Part shown: positions 7,917 to 14,377 of the stretch, one piece after another
Position numbering within the stretch: the first letter of the stretch is position 1
How the letters are laid out: the number at the start of each line of letters is the position of its first letter
Source: Helicobacteraceae bacterium
Lineage (GTDB): Bacteria; Campylobacterota; Campylobacteria; Campylobacterales; Helicobacteraceae
Direction of reading: 5' to 3'
DNA: 17,562 bases
NCBI GenBank assembly: GCA_900770765.1
Contig: CAAGLK010000070.1
Span: 1-17,562 of the forward strand
Position numbers and translations under genes: made by a program
Notes under the pieces: generated by a model
Told to the model about the DNA's origin: nothing
What the model saw: the letters and a program-made list of their open reading frames with translations, nothing else
The model's database searches: none

Positions 7917-8459
7917 TTATTTCGCACTAGCTTTAAGATGTAGGTGAATTGTAAGCTCATCACTTACTAGGCTATCTTGTAGGCTTTTTTCCCACACTAC
8001 GCCAAAATCTGAGCGCTTAATTGGAGCCATCGCATCAATGCTTAGGATTCCACCATCTAGGGCTTCTTTAGAATCTAAAATAATAGATTTTGTAACACCC
8101 TTAATAGTTAAATCGCCTGTGATTTTACCTGGCGCGTAACTTGTCATTTTAAATGACATTTGTGGATATTTTTTCGCATCAAAAATATCATTTGCTCTTA
8201 AATGCTCATCGCGCTTTGTGTTTTGCGTATTTACAGAATCAATACTAACGCTTCCTTCAAAAACGCTTAAAGATTTATTTGCTGTGTCATAATCAATGGT
8301 CGCATCGTATTTTTCAAATACACCATCTACTTGAGTTAGCTTTAAATGCTTTATGCTAAAGCCAACTTTTGATTGTGCTGTATCCACTACAAATGGAGCC
8401 GCAACTGCACTTAGCCCAAGGGCTGCCGCCATAGTTGAAACAAGGAGAAATTTTTTCAT
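7917..8459 (-). CDS. YceI family periplasmic lipid-binding protein
   Basis: A 180-residue protein with a clear signal peptide: MKK, hydrophobic core, cleavage after AVAA near residue 21. The mature part begins FVVDTAQSKVGFSIKHLKLTQVDGVFEKYDA, the standard opening of the YceI family. It continues with NTQNTKRDEHLRANDIFDAKKYPQMSFK, also highly characteristic. Proteins of this family form a lipocalin-like beta barrel that binds a polyisoprenoid or long amphiphile in the periplasm; Helicobacter and Campylobacter have one or more. Exact ligand and physiological role here are not visible. AAGGTTAAAAG precedes the start. It is divergent from dsbA and probably monocistronic. Confidence 0.92.
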   Translation of the reverse strand: MKKFLLVSTMAAALGLSAVAAPFVVDTAQSKVGFSIKHLKLTQVDGVFEKYDATIDYDTANKSLSVFEGSVSIDSVNTQNTKRDEHLRANDIFDAKKYPQMSFKMTSYAPGKITGDLTIKGVTKSIILDSKEALDGGILSIDAMAPIKRSDFGVVWEKSLQDSLVSDELTIHLHLKASAK

Positions 8460-8547
8460 CTTTTAACCTTTATATTAAAATGATAATAAAAATATATCCT
8501 AGAATTAAAAACAAATAGTAAATAGGATTTTTTGTGTTTTGTCATTT

Positions 8548-8556
8548 TGCTATAAT
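8548..8556 (+). promoter_or_regulatory. Extended -10 promoter of dsbA
   Basis: TGCTATAAT is a perfect extended -10 box (TGnTATAAT) about 30 bp before the dsbA ATG and upstream of its AAAAGGA ribosome site. No good -35 is seen, as usual in this group. Confidence 0.7.
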
Positions 8557-8585
8557 TTGCCAAAATTTTTCAAAAAAGGATAAAA

Positions 8586-9227
8586 ATGTTTAGAATCTTA
8601 ATTACTGGCTTTTTTAGCTTGTTATTTTCTAGTGTGCTTTTTGCACAAACGCTCGTAGAGGGCAGAGATTATGTGGAGTTGAAAAATCCGCTAAATGTGC
8701 CAAAAAACTCTGTGGTGGAGCTTTTTAATGTAGGCTGTCCGCATTGTGCTAGCATTGCTAGAATCTTGCCAAATTTATTTGCCATTTTGCCAGATGGCGT
8801 TGAGTTTTTACCTTATCACATTATCACAGGCGCGCCTTATAGCGCTCAGGCTTCACAAGTTTTAGCGGTAGCATTAGCAAAAGATATAGAAAGTAATATT
8901 AGCCCTAAGGATTCTAAAAGTGCGTTTAAGCAGGTTTTAGATGTATATTTTAATGCGTTTTTTAAAGAGAGAAAAAATTTTAAAAGTGCAGATGAGTTTA
9001 TAGCGCTAGGTTTAGCAAAAATGGGCATTACAAAAGAAGCGTATCAAAATATTTTAAAAGGTGATGAAGCGCAAGGACTTTTAAAAACTTGGCAGGATTC
9101 CACGCAATATGCACAAATTCAAGGCACTCCTACATTTATAATTAGCGGTAAATATTTGATTTTAGCACAAGGGCTAAAAAGCGAAGAGGATTTTATTTTT
9201 AAAGTAGATTATTTATTAAACAAATAA
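8586..9227 (+). CDS. dsbA: DsbA-type periplasmic thiol:disulfide oxidoreductase
   Basis: A 213-residue exported thioredoxin-fold protein that introduces disulfide bonds into periplasmic proteins. The signal peptide covers about residues 1-20 (LLFSSVLFA/Q). The redox centre Cys51-Pro-His-Cys54 is the same dipeptide as in E. coli DsbA. The cis-proline loop is GTPTFI with Pro182. Between them an inserted helical domain (about 80-165) fits the DsbA family. Length is normal. A strong promoter and AAAAGGA precede the start. A DsbB or DsbI partner is not in the window. Paralogues such as DsbL share these features, so the symbol is a family-level call. Confidence 0.9.
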   Translation: MFRILITGFFSLLFSSVLFAQTLVEGRDYVELKNPLNVPKNSVVELFNVGCPHCASIARILPNLFAILPDGVEFLPYHIITGAPYSAQASQVLAVALAKDIESNISPKDSKSAFKQVLDVYFNAFFKERKNFKSADEFIALGLAKMGITKEAYQNILKGDEAQGLLKTWQDSTQYAQIQGTPTFIISGKYLILAQGLKSEEDFIFKVDYLLNK

Positions 9228-9447
9228 GGATAATTTCCAGCCATAAATATCGCTAAGCTGCCCAAAGGCAAAGGCTATAAAAAAGGGCGCTAAAAAGACA
9301 GCTGCGTATAAAATGGAGTGGTATTAAAGCTATTTTGCACCGCACTCAATGCTGGTAAATACATATCAGTAGAGAGTGGCGCTAGGCTTGACATAAAGGC
9401 TAAAATTACAATAGGCCTAAATTTTGCAAAGCCGCTATAATTTTTTG
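9228..9447 (-). pseudogene. Remnant of a Bcr/CflA-type MFS drug efflux gene
   Basis: Reading the minus strand, the frame ending at 9290-9292 encodes a stretch with LAPLSTDMYLPAL, the well-known opening of Bcr/CflA multidrug transporters (cytoplasmic membrane, proton antiport). It is interrupted by a TAG at 9290-9292. The following segment FAFGQLSDIYGW, the end of the second helix and the loop after it, continues in another frame and runs into the end of dsbA. Only about 70 codons of an approximately 400-codon gene remain, so it is a frameshifted and truncated relic. Its 5' end overlaps the end of the 79-residue gene upstream, suggesting the two once formed an operon. Confidence 0.75.
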
Positions 9448-9687
9448 CTACCAAGTTAGCACTTCTTTTTTAATTTTATTTAGCGAATCTATAGCATCTC
9501 TTAAGCGTGAAACTTCATTATCTATTTGCTGTAGATTCCACGCACCTAAGCCCTCTGGTGGCATTTGCGAACCTCTTTTAATCATCACATAATCTACAAA
9601 AGAAATTTTTGCTAAATTTAAAAGCAGTTTTATTTCAGCTTGCGCTTCCTCAATTTCTCTAATGATTCCATCAATTCTCTCAAACAT
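9448..9687 (-). CDS. Small helical cytoplasmic protein of unknown function
   Basis: A 79-residue protein when started at the ATG at 9687, chosen because AAGAAAGGC lies just upstream; a start ten codons earlier has no good ribosome site. It is predicted helical: an N-terminal amphipathic helix with Glu/Ile/Ala heptads (MFERIDGIIREIEEAQAEI), a central conserved-looking part (FVDYVMIKRGSQMPPEGLGAW), and a C-terminal helix. There is no signal peptide or cysteine. I believe similar small proteins occur in other campylobacterotal genomes, but assign no function. It is divergent from ilvC and followed by the decayed transporter. Confidence 0.75.
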   Translation of the reverse strand: MFERIDGIIREIEEAQAEIKLLLNLAKISFVDYVMIKRGSQMPPEGLGAWNLQQIDNEVSRLRDAIDSLNKIKKEVLTW

Positions 9688-9744
9688 TGCAAAGCCTTTC
9701 TTGTAAAATGGTCGCAATTTTACTAAAAATTAAGTAAAAAATTT

Positions 9745-9750
9745 TATAAT
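9745..9750 (+). promoter_or_regulatory. -10 box of ilvC
   Basis: TATAAT within TTTTATAATC, 34 bp upstream of the ilvC start, followed by AAAGGAG at 9771-9777, an ideal ribosome site 7 bp before ATG. No leader-peptide attenuator or riboswitch is apparent. Confidence 0.65.
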
Positions 9751-9784
9751 CTTAGCTTTTAACCTATAAAAAAGGAGCTAAAAG

Positions 9785-10810
9785 ATGGCATTAAAAGTTT
9801 ATTACGACAAAGATTGTGATTTAGGGCTTATTCAAAAGAAAAAGGTAGCGATTATCGGCTTTGGCAGTCAAGGACACGCACACGCAGAAAATTTAAGAGA
9901 TTCTGGTGTGGAAGTGGTAATTGGGCTTTATCGTGGGGGCAAAAGCTGGGAGAAAGCAGAAGCGAAGGGCTTTAAAGTGCTAGAAGTGGCTGAGGCTACA
10001 AAATGGGCGGATTTAGCGATGATTTTAATCCCAGATGAGCTTCAAGCCGATGTGTTTAGACGCGATATTGAGCCTAATTTAAGCGAGGATAAAATCATAG
10101 CCTTTGGTCATGGCTTTAACATCCACTTTGGACAAATCAAAGCTCCTAAGGGCGTGGGCATCATTATGGTAGCACCTAAGGCGCCGGGGCATACCGTAAG
10201 AAGTGAGTTTGTAAAAGGAGGTGGAATCCCAGATTTAATCGCCGTAGAGCAAGATACAAGCCGTGGCGATGCAAAGGCTATCGCCCTAAGCTATGCAAGT
10301 GCTATTGGTGGGGGCAGAAGCGGGATTATTGAGACAACTTTTAAAGATGAAACTGAAACTGACCTTTTTGGCGAGCAAGCCGTGCTATGCGGAGGTGTAT
10401 CTAGCTTAATTAAGGCTGGGTTTGAGACGCTTGTAGAGGCTGGATACCCAGAAGAAATGGCGTATTTTGAGTGCTTACACGAATTAAAGCTAATTGTAGA
10501 TTTAATCTATCAAGGCGGCTTGGCTGATATGCGTTATTCTATCTCAAACACTGCAGAATATGGCGATATGATAAGCGGTCCTAGAGTGATAAATGAAGAA
10601 TCTAAAAAGGCTATGAAAGAGATTTTAAAAGATATTCAAGAAGGACGCTTTGCAAAAGACTTTATTTTAGAGCGCAAGGCTGGATATGCTAGAATGAACG
10701 CAGAGAGAAAGAATCTAGCAAATCACAAAATAGAGCAAGTAGGCAAGAGACTCCGCGATATGATGCCTTGGATTGCCGCTGGGAAATTAGTGGATAAGGA
10801 GAAAAATTAA
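9785..10810 (+). CDS. ilvC: Ketol-acid reductoisomerase
   Basis: A 341-residue class I ketol-acid reductoisomerase. It isomerises and reduces acetolactate or acetohydroxybutyrate with NADPH and magnesium, the second step of valine, leucine and isoleucine synthesis. The N-terminal Rossmann domain has GFGSQG at 25-30, and Arg50 and Ser54 in YRGGKSW are placed to bind the NADPH 2'-phosphate. Catalytic and metal residues follow in the usual order: His109 (FGHGFN), Lys132 (APKAPG), Asp193 and Glu197 (ETDLFGEQ), Glu229 and Glu233 (ECLHELK), and the Ser of MRYSISNTAEYG near 252. Length is typical. It has its own promoter and ends before a strong bidirectional hairpin. Confidence 0.98.
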   Translation: MALKVYYDKDCDLGLIQKKKVAIIGFGSQGHAHAENLRDSGVEVVIGLYRGGKSWEKAEAKGFKVLEVAEATKWADLAMILIPDELQADVFRRDIEPNLSEDKIIAFGHGFNIHFGQIKAPKGVGIIMVAPKAPGHTVRSEFVKGGGIPDLIAVEQDTSRGDAKAIALSYASAIGGGRSGIIETTFKDETETDLFGEQAVLCGGVSSLIKAGFETLVEAGYPEEMAYFECLHELKLIVDLIYQGGLADMRYSISNTAEYGDMISGPRVINEESKKAMKEILKDIQEGRFAKDFILERKAGYARMNAERKNLANHKIEQVGKRLRDMMPWIAAGKLVDKEKN

Positions 10811-10812
10811 TA

Positions 10813-10853
10813 TTGTCATTGCGAGAAAATTCGTAAGAGCTTTTGTGGCAATC
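10813..10853 (+). repeat. Half copy of the GTCATTGCGAG palindromic repeat
   Basis: TTGTCATTGCGAG (10813-10825) is identical to 228-240 and is followed by a diverged stretch and TTGTGGCAATCTA, also present in the first copy. The matching right arm is missing. It lies directly after the ilvC stop. Confidence 0.65.
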
Positions 10854-10860
10854 TACGCTT

Positions 10861-10901
10861 TAAGATTCCACGCTAAAGTGTCGCTTGGCGGTGGAATCTT
10901 A
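10861..10901. terminator. Bidirectional terminator between ilvC and the methyltransferase
   Basis: TAAGATTCCAC (10861-10871) is the perfect inverted repeat of GTGGAATCTTA (10891-10901), an 11-bp stem with a 19-base loop that can extend with GC/GC. It is followed on the plus strand by AATTTTATTTTA. It separates convergent genes. The stem consists of the GGAATC word. Confidence 0.75.
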
Positions 10902-10910
10902 AATTTTATT

Positions 10911-11937
10911 TTACTGCTTTTTTAAAGCCAGCAACAAAAAATCCGCTAAATCATGCGAATCTAGCACTTTTTGCACTTGCGCTTGAATTTGTGCTATTTG
11001 ATTATAAATTTTTAAGTCTTTATTGAAGTCTTTAAAAGCGTGGATTAAATCCATAAACCCTTGTCCATATTCCCATTTGCCAACTAGCTTAAAGGAGGGT
11101 TTCACCCCCCCCCATTTTCATACGCTAATTCTAATGATTTTTTTGTAAAAATATTTAGATGGATTGGCGCTACACAATGTCAATCCTATCATTTGCACAT
11201 AAATTAGCTAGGCTTGATAGGCAATTGTGCTGTGGGACTTCTATTACTAAAAGTGCATCTTTTTTCATATTTTTAGCAAAAAACTCTATTGTGTCTTTAG
11301 GATTATCTAAATGCTCTAACACATTAAAAAACGAAATAATATCCGCACCATAAATTGCCTCCCTTAAGCCTTCTTCGCAATTATCTATATCTAAAAAGCC
11401 CTCTTTTACCACATCTCCCCCAAGCTTACAATTAGCAAAGCTCACCGCCTTTAAATCACTCTCATACCCCTTAATCTTATAGCCTAACTCCCTTGCGGCA
11501 TAGAGACAATCACCGCCTCCACTACCTAAATCAAGCCAAGTCCCACTTATGTTTTCTGCTCTTGCCACTTCATTTATAAAAGAAATTTTAGGCTTAATGA
11601 TATTCTCTAAGCGACTAAAAAACGCCTCATCGCTTAAATACACGCTATCATTTGGACTCTCGCTCCCATCATTTGTATAAAGCTCACTTGTGTTTAAAAT
11701 AGGGTCTCTTAGATACAAATTGCCGCAATTTTGGCACTCTACATAGTGGAATCCATACACCTCCACATACTCCACTCTATCGCCACTTTCACACATTGGG
11801 CATTGTGTTAAGTTTTTACGCTCTTTTTTAGCAAATTTTTCTGCTTCATTTTTGCATCTTTTTATAGCATCATCTATCCATTTAGGCGTTCTGTTAATTT
11901 TAGCGTTACTAAAGGCTTTACCATATTTTTCTATCAT
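10911..11937 (-). pseudogene. Zinc-ribbon SAM methyltransferase, out of frame (broken or phase-off)
   Basis: The intact 255-codon front part (11170-11937) has a zinc ribbon with Cys46, Cys49, Cys68 and Cys71 (CPMC, CQNC), the SAM-binding motif LDLGSGGG (135-142) and FNVLEHLDNP (204-213). It is a class I methyltransferase, perhaps for a sugar or cell-surface target. The rest of the protein is still readable: APIHLNIFTKKSLEL and KLVGKWEYGQGFMDLIH continue the family's usual C-terminus, ending at 10911. Two shifts separate them: one at a GTGT near 11173-11177, where the frame hits TAG, and one in a run of nine G (11105-11113), which would be in frame with seven or ten G. The G run suggests phase variation; the first shift suggests true decay. 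An element is inserted in its ribosome-binding region. Confidence 0.8.
11105..11113. repeat. Homopolymeric C9 (G9 on coding strand) tract
   Basis: Nine consecutive C residues within the methyltransferase gene. Poly-G tracts of this length are the classic slippage sites for phase-variable surface-modification genes in Campylobacter and Helicobacter. At nine, the two halves of the reading frame are out of register. Confidence 0.85.
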
Positions 11938-11952
11938 TTTTACTCCTTGTAT
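11938..11952 (+). other. Left junction (attL): target flank, CT core and element left end
   Basis: TTTTACTC is host flank, CT (11946-11947) the presumed core, and TGTAT the start of the element. The flank plus core (11938-11948) is repeated exactly in the RNA region at 11988-11998. On the minus strand the flank is the ribosome-binding site of the methyltransferase (AAGGAGTAAAAATG). Because the element begins CTTGT, the AAGGAG is kept after insertion. Confidence 0.75.
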
Positions 11953-11955
11953 AAT
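11950..11955 (+). promoter_or_regulatory. -10 box at the element's left end for the bridge RNA
   Basis: Perfect TATAAT three bases inside the element. In the integrated state the bases 17 bp upstream (11927-11932, TTTTCT region) are a poor -35. In the circular form TTGACA from the right end (17539-17544) lies exactly 17 bp upstream. Transcription would begin near 11962. Confidence 0.75.
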
Positions 11956-11960
11956 TCTCT

Positions 11961-12100
11961 CGTTTTTAGTAGTATTTAAGCCCTTCGTTTTACTCCTTAG
12001 GTTTTTTGACCTGTAATTAAGTTAGAAGGGCTTATGTTTTATTTGATTAAAAAACTTGATTTGTAAAAAAATCGCATACAAGAATAGATAAAACATAAAA
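11961..12100 (+). ncRNA. Putative bridge RNA (target- and donor-binding loops)
   Basis: Module 1 (target loop): stem TAAGCCCTTC (11977-11986)/GAAGGGCTTA (12025-12034), a symmetric 12+12-nt internal loop, and an apical hairpin AGGT/ACCT (11999-12012). Module 2 (donor loop): stem TATGTTTTAT (12033-12042)/ATAAAACATA (12088-12097), internal loops of 15 and 14 nt, and an apical hairpin GATTT/AAATC (12058-12073). Guides: 11988-11998 equals the left target; 12013-12021 (GTAATTAAG) is complementary to CTTAATTAC, whose first five bases are the right flank at 17558-17562; 12048-12057 matches the right end in 9 of 10; 12076-12082 (ATACAAG) is complementary to CTTGTAT at the left end. The order target then donor and the position before the recombinase fit IS110-group bridge RNAs. 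The 3' end is uncertain. Confidence 0.8.
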
Positions 12101-12122
12101 AAATACATATTAGAGGTGTAAA

Positions 12123-13057
12123 ATGTATAATCTTTTTGTCGGTGTTGATATTTCTTGTGATTGTTTGGATTTTTATTTATTGTATTCAAAAGATAATAAA
12201 AAATTTCTAAAAATCAATAATTGCATTGATGATATTACTTTATTTTTGAAAGCAATAAGAGCCTTTTTAAAAATGCTTTAATTGTTTTTGAAGCAACTTC
12301 AACTTATAGCTATTTGTTAGCTAAATATCTTTCAATAAATAATTATGATTATGCTGAGCTTAACCTAGAAAAACTCTCTTATTTTATTAAGCATTTATCT
12401 CTAAGAAAAACTGATTTAATAGATAGCTATTGTTTAGCAGTTTATGCAATGAACTTTAGTAGCTCAATTAAATTAAGTAATTTTGATAGCACAGAAAAGC
12501 TAATTAAATCTTATCAAAGTTTTATTAATCTTGTTAATAAAATAGATACGCAACTAAAAAATTTTAATCACTCGCAAAAATATATTTATTGTGAGAGTAT
12601 TTCTAAAAATACTTTAGATTTAATAGATTTTTTAGATTCCATTAAAAAACAAAGTGAAAAAGAGATTTACTCGCTTATTTGTGATTTGATTCCACAGACT
12701 AAAGAAATTATAGAAAAAGAAAAGGGGATTGGCATTGGTTTAGCTATTTATTTATTTCCTATTTTGTATTTTTCAAAAAATAAAACTTATAAGGAAATTA
12801 TAAGCTATGTGGGATTATCGCCTCGTGTTTTTGAAAGTGGCAGTAGTGTTAAAAAAAGTTCAAAAATTGATAAAAGGGGCTTTTGTCTTGTTAGAAAGGC
12901 TCTTTTTATGTCTGCTCTATCTTGTGTTAGATTTAATCCAAAATTTGAAAGTTTTTATAATTCTATGCTTGAGAGAAATAAGCCTAAAAAGGTGGCTTTA
13001 ATTGCTGTTTGCAATAAGATTATAAGGTATTTGAAAAATAATTATTTTAGGGATTAG
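12123..13057 (+). CDS. IS110-family DEDD recombinase, needing a -1 frameshift
   Basis: Read through a -1 shift it is 311 residues. The N-terminal RuvC-like domain has Asp9 (VGVDIS), Glu57 (VFEATSTYS), Asp98 and Asp101 (KTDLIDSYCLA), the DEDD set. The C-terminal Transposase_20 domain has GIGIGLAIYLFP, YVGLSPRVFESGSS and KRGFCLVRKALFMSALSCVRFNP; Ser241 lies where the family's catalytic serine is expected. Such enzymes recombine DNA guided by a bridge RNA; the Piv group does inversion or phage integration. The frame from ATG 12123 ends at TAA 12279-12281. The continuation starts by slipping back one base at T TTA AAA (12266-12272), a canonical slippery heptamer. Alternatively one A was lost from the A5 run. 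AGAGGTG precedes the ATG. A start at 12314 would omit Asp9 and Glu57. Confidence 0.88.
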
Positions 13058-13060
13058 TTT

Positions 13061-13252
13061 TTGAAAATTTTAAAAACTCATATAAAAATTTTAATTTTTG
13101 TATTAAAGGAAATTAAAAGAAAGGGGGTTGTTAGTAGAAAAGATATTTTAAATGGTTGCGGCTTTGATAATTCTAATTTATCTAAAGTCTTAAAATCTTA
13201 TTATCTCTTAGAGGATAATAATCAAATTAAAAAGGATAAAAATGTTAAATAA
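13061..13252 (+). CDS. Small basic protein, probable helix-turn-helix regulator
   Basis: A 63-residue protein starting at TTG 13061, 3 bp after the recombinase stop, and overlapping the next start by 11 bp. It is lysine-rich. GVVSRKDILNGCGFDNSNLSKVLKSYYLLE looks like a winged or simple helix-turn-helix: an ordered start, a turn at GFDNSN and a recognition helix LSKVLKSYYLL. That suggests a DNA-binding regulator of the element or a directionality factor for the recombinase. The fold is my reading of the sequence pattern, not a recognised family. No other usual start codon is available in the frame. Confidence 0.65.
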   Translation: MKILKTHIKILIFVLKEIKRKGVVSRKDILNGCGFDNSNLSKVLKSYYLLEDNNQIKKDKNVK

Positions 13253-13679
13253 TGGTTTAATTAATAAAGATAGTCTTGGTGTGTTGGAGCTATATGATAA
13301 ACTCTTTTCTAATAATGATAAGTTTGAGCAAAAAATAAGAATCACACAATTAAAGGTTCAGCCCGGAAAAGAAAAGCTAGATAAAGATGGTAATATTATT
13401 TTAGATTCTTTTGGTGTTCCTTGTAAATGGGATGATAGGTTTTATATGACTTATGTTTGTGTAAATGGTGGTGGTTCTCATATTTGTTCTATTAGTCAAG
13501 ATTTATTTGTTACTTTGCAAGAGCAAGTTGTTTATATCGCTAAAGGTTATGTTGAATATAAGATTTATGGGGATAATTATAATTCTACACCTGTTGTAGT
13601 TTTTAATAAATTTATAAATGAGCGTGATAATCTTGTCGCTGGTTTAGCAGTTTTGGAAAATAATCCTAATCAGTCTTAA
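13242..13679 (+). CDS. Cargo protein, possible ssDNA-binding protein
   Basis: A 145-residue protein with AAAGGA before its ATG. The central 80 residues appear beta-rich, with alternating hydrophobic and aromatic residues (RITQLKVQPGKE, RFYMTYVCVNGGGSHICSI, YVEYKIYGDNYNSTPVVVFNKF). Aromatic residues and a Gly-Gly-Gly loop in a small beta barrel would suit an OB-fold ssDNA-binding protein like the gene V protein of filamentous phages, and its place early in the element fits. No sequence family is truly recognised, so this is a structural guess. Three cysteines (two in the barrel) are present. The next gene is separated by 73 bp including a hairpin. Confidence 0.75.
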   Translation: MLNNGLINKDSLGVLELYDKLFSNNDKFEQKIRITQLKVQPGKEKLDKDGNIILDSFGVPCKWDDRFYMTYVCVNGGGSHICSISQDLFVTLQEQVVYIAKGYVEYKIYGDNYNSTPVVVFNKFINERDNLVAGLAVLENNPNQS

Positions 13680-13690
13680 TCTCGTTTTTA

Positions 13691-13717
13691 AGGGCGTTTT
13701 AGCTTTGCTTCCGCCCT
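13691..13717 (+). terminator. GC-rich hairpin between cargo genes
   Basis: AGGGCG (13691-13696) pairs with CGCCCT (13712-13717). It is unusually GC-rich for this element. No T-run follows, so it may act as an attenuator or an mRNA-stabilising or processing hairpin rather than a full terminator, downstream of the possible ssDNA-binding gene. Confidence 0.45.
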
Positions 13718-13752
13718 GCTTAACAATATACTTTACTAAGGACATATAAAAA

Positions 13753-14025
13753 ATGATACACAACGACAATATAAAAATACTTCATTGCGGTTTAGATACT
13801 TTAGCTGGTAGTGTTCTTAGCTCTTTTGGTAAAATTTTAGGCGTTTTTAATCCTGCTCTTGGTTCTCCCGTTGCTCTTGCTGGTAGCGTTTTAGAAAATT
13901 TTGCTAATATTGATGATAATGTTGCTAAAAATGATATTATTGGGATTAGTTCTAGTTGCATTATCTTAGATGATATTATTAAAAAACTTCGTGCTGGTGA
14001 GAATATAGATATAAAATCTTTATAG
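13753..14025 (+). CDS. Cargo protein with in-frame amber codon (90 residues, 112 with readthrough)
   Basis: The 90-residue form begins MIHNDNIKILHCGLDTLAGSVL and has a glycine/alanine-rich, moderately hydrophobic centre (SSFGKILGVFNPALGSPVALAGSVLE in two pieces) and a charged C-terminus (KKLRAGENIDIKSL). It stops at TAG 14023-14025. The same frame then stays open for 21 codons to a TAG at 14089-14091, encoding a helical ILSENLKALDVSLDKFYKIIS, nine bases before the next gene. This suggests a recent nonsense change or amber readthrough. AAGGAC lies 10 bases or so upstream of the start. No known family; the hydrophobic centre could lie at a membrane surface. Confidence 0.7.
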   Translation: MIHNDNIKILHCGLDTLAGSVLSSFGKILGVFNPALGSPVALAGSVLENFANIDDNVAKNDIIGISSSCIILDDIIKKLRAGENIDIKSL

Positions 14026-14100
14026 ATTCTTAGTGAGAATCTTAAAGCCTTAGATGTTTCATTAGATAAATTTTATAAAATCATTTCATAGGGGTTTATT

Positions 14101-14361
14101 ATGGATAGTAGTCTTTATGATTTAGATTTTTGTGGTAAATTTGGTAATTTTAAAAAGGATTCTTTAGTATCTTGTAATATTTATCCTAACTTTTATTTTA
14201 AGGTTAAAAAAGTAACGATTTTACAAACTTCTTTTAATAGCTTTGGATTTAATTATATCTTGGAGTTTTGTGGTAAAATTGTTGATGGTGCAAGTGTAGA
14301 GGATACTTCTTTAAGTGGTAATTTTGTTTATGTTAGCAGTTCCACAATTTCACTTTTATAA
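14101..14361 (+). CDS. Small beta-rich cargo protein of unknown function
   Basis: An 86-residue protein. It has alternating hydrophobic strands (VSCNIYPNFYFKVKKVTILQTSF, FNYILEFCGKIVDG, NFVYVSSSTISLL) and few helices, so a small beta barrel or sandwich is likely. It has three cysteines and no signal peptide. The GxF/CGK patterns recur (FCGKFGNF near the start, FCGKIVDG later), hinting at an internal duplication. AGGGGT precedes the ATG, nine bases after the amber-extended end of the gene before. The 323-residue protein follows after 16 bp. Confidence 0.7.
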   Translation: MDSSLYDLDFCGKFGNFKKDSLVSCNIYPNFYFKVKKVTILQTSFNSFGFNYILEFCGKIVDGASVEDTSLSGNFVYVSSSTISLL

Positions 14362-14377
14362 ATTTTAAGGTGTTTTT

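Noticed and set aside
10911..11105. Independent 64-residue gene starting at GTG 11105
   Set aside because: Its sequence is the natural C-terminus of the methyltransferase, and the apparent start lies in the G tract.
11158..11353. Plus-strand frame antisense to the methyltransferase
   Set aside because: Shadow of the conserved methyltransferase sequence on the other strand, without a ribosome site.
11977..12034. The 10-bp stem TAAGCCCTTC/GAAGGGCTTA as a simple terminator
   Set aside because: The loop is 38 nt with its own hairpin and symmetric 12-nt internal loops, no T-run follows, and the loop strands match the element junctions, so the bridge-RNA reading explains more.
12807..13001. 64-codon frame within the recombinase
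   Set aside because: It is an alternative frame of the conserved C-terminal recombinase domain.
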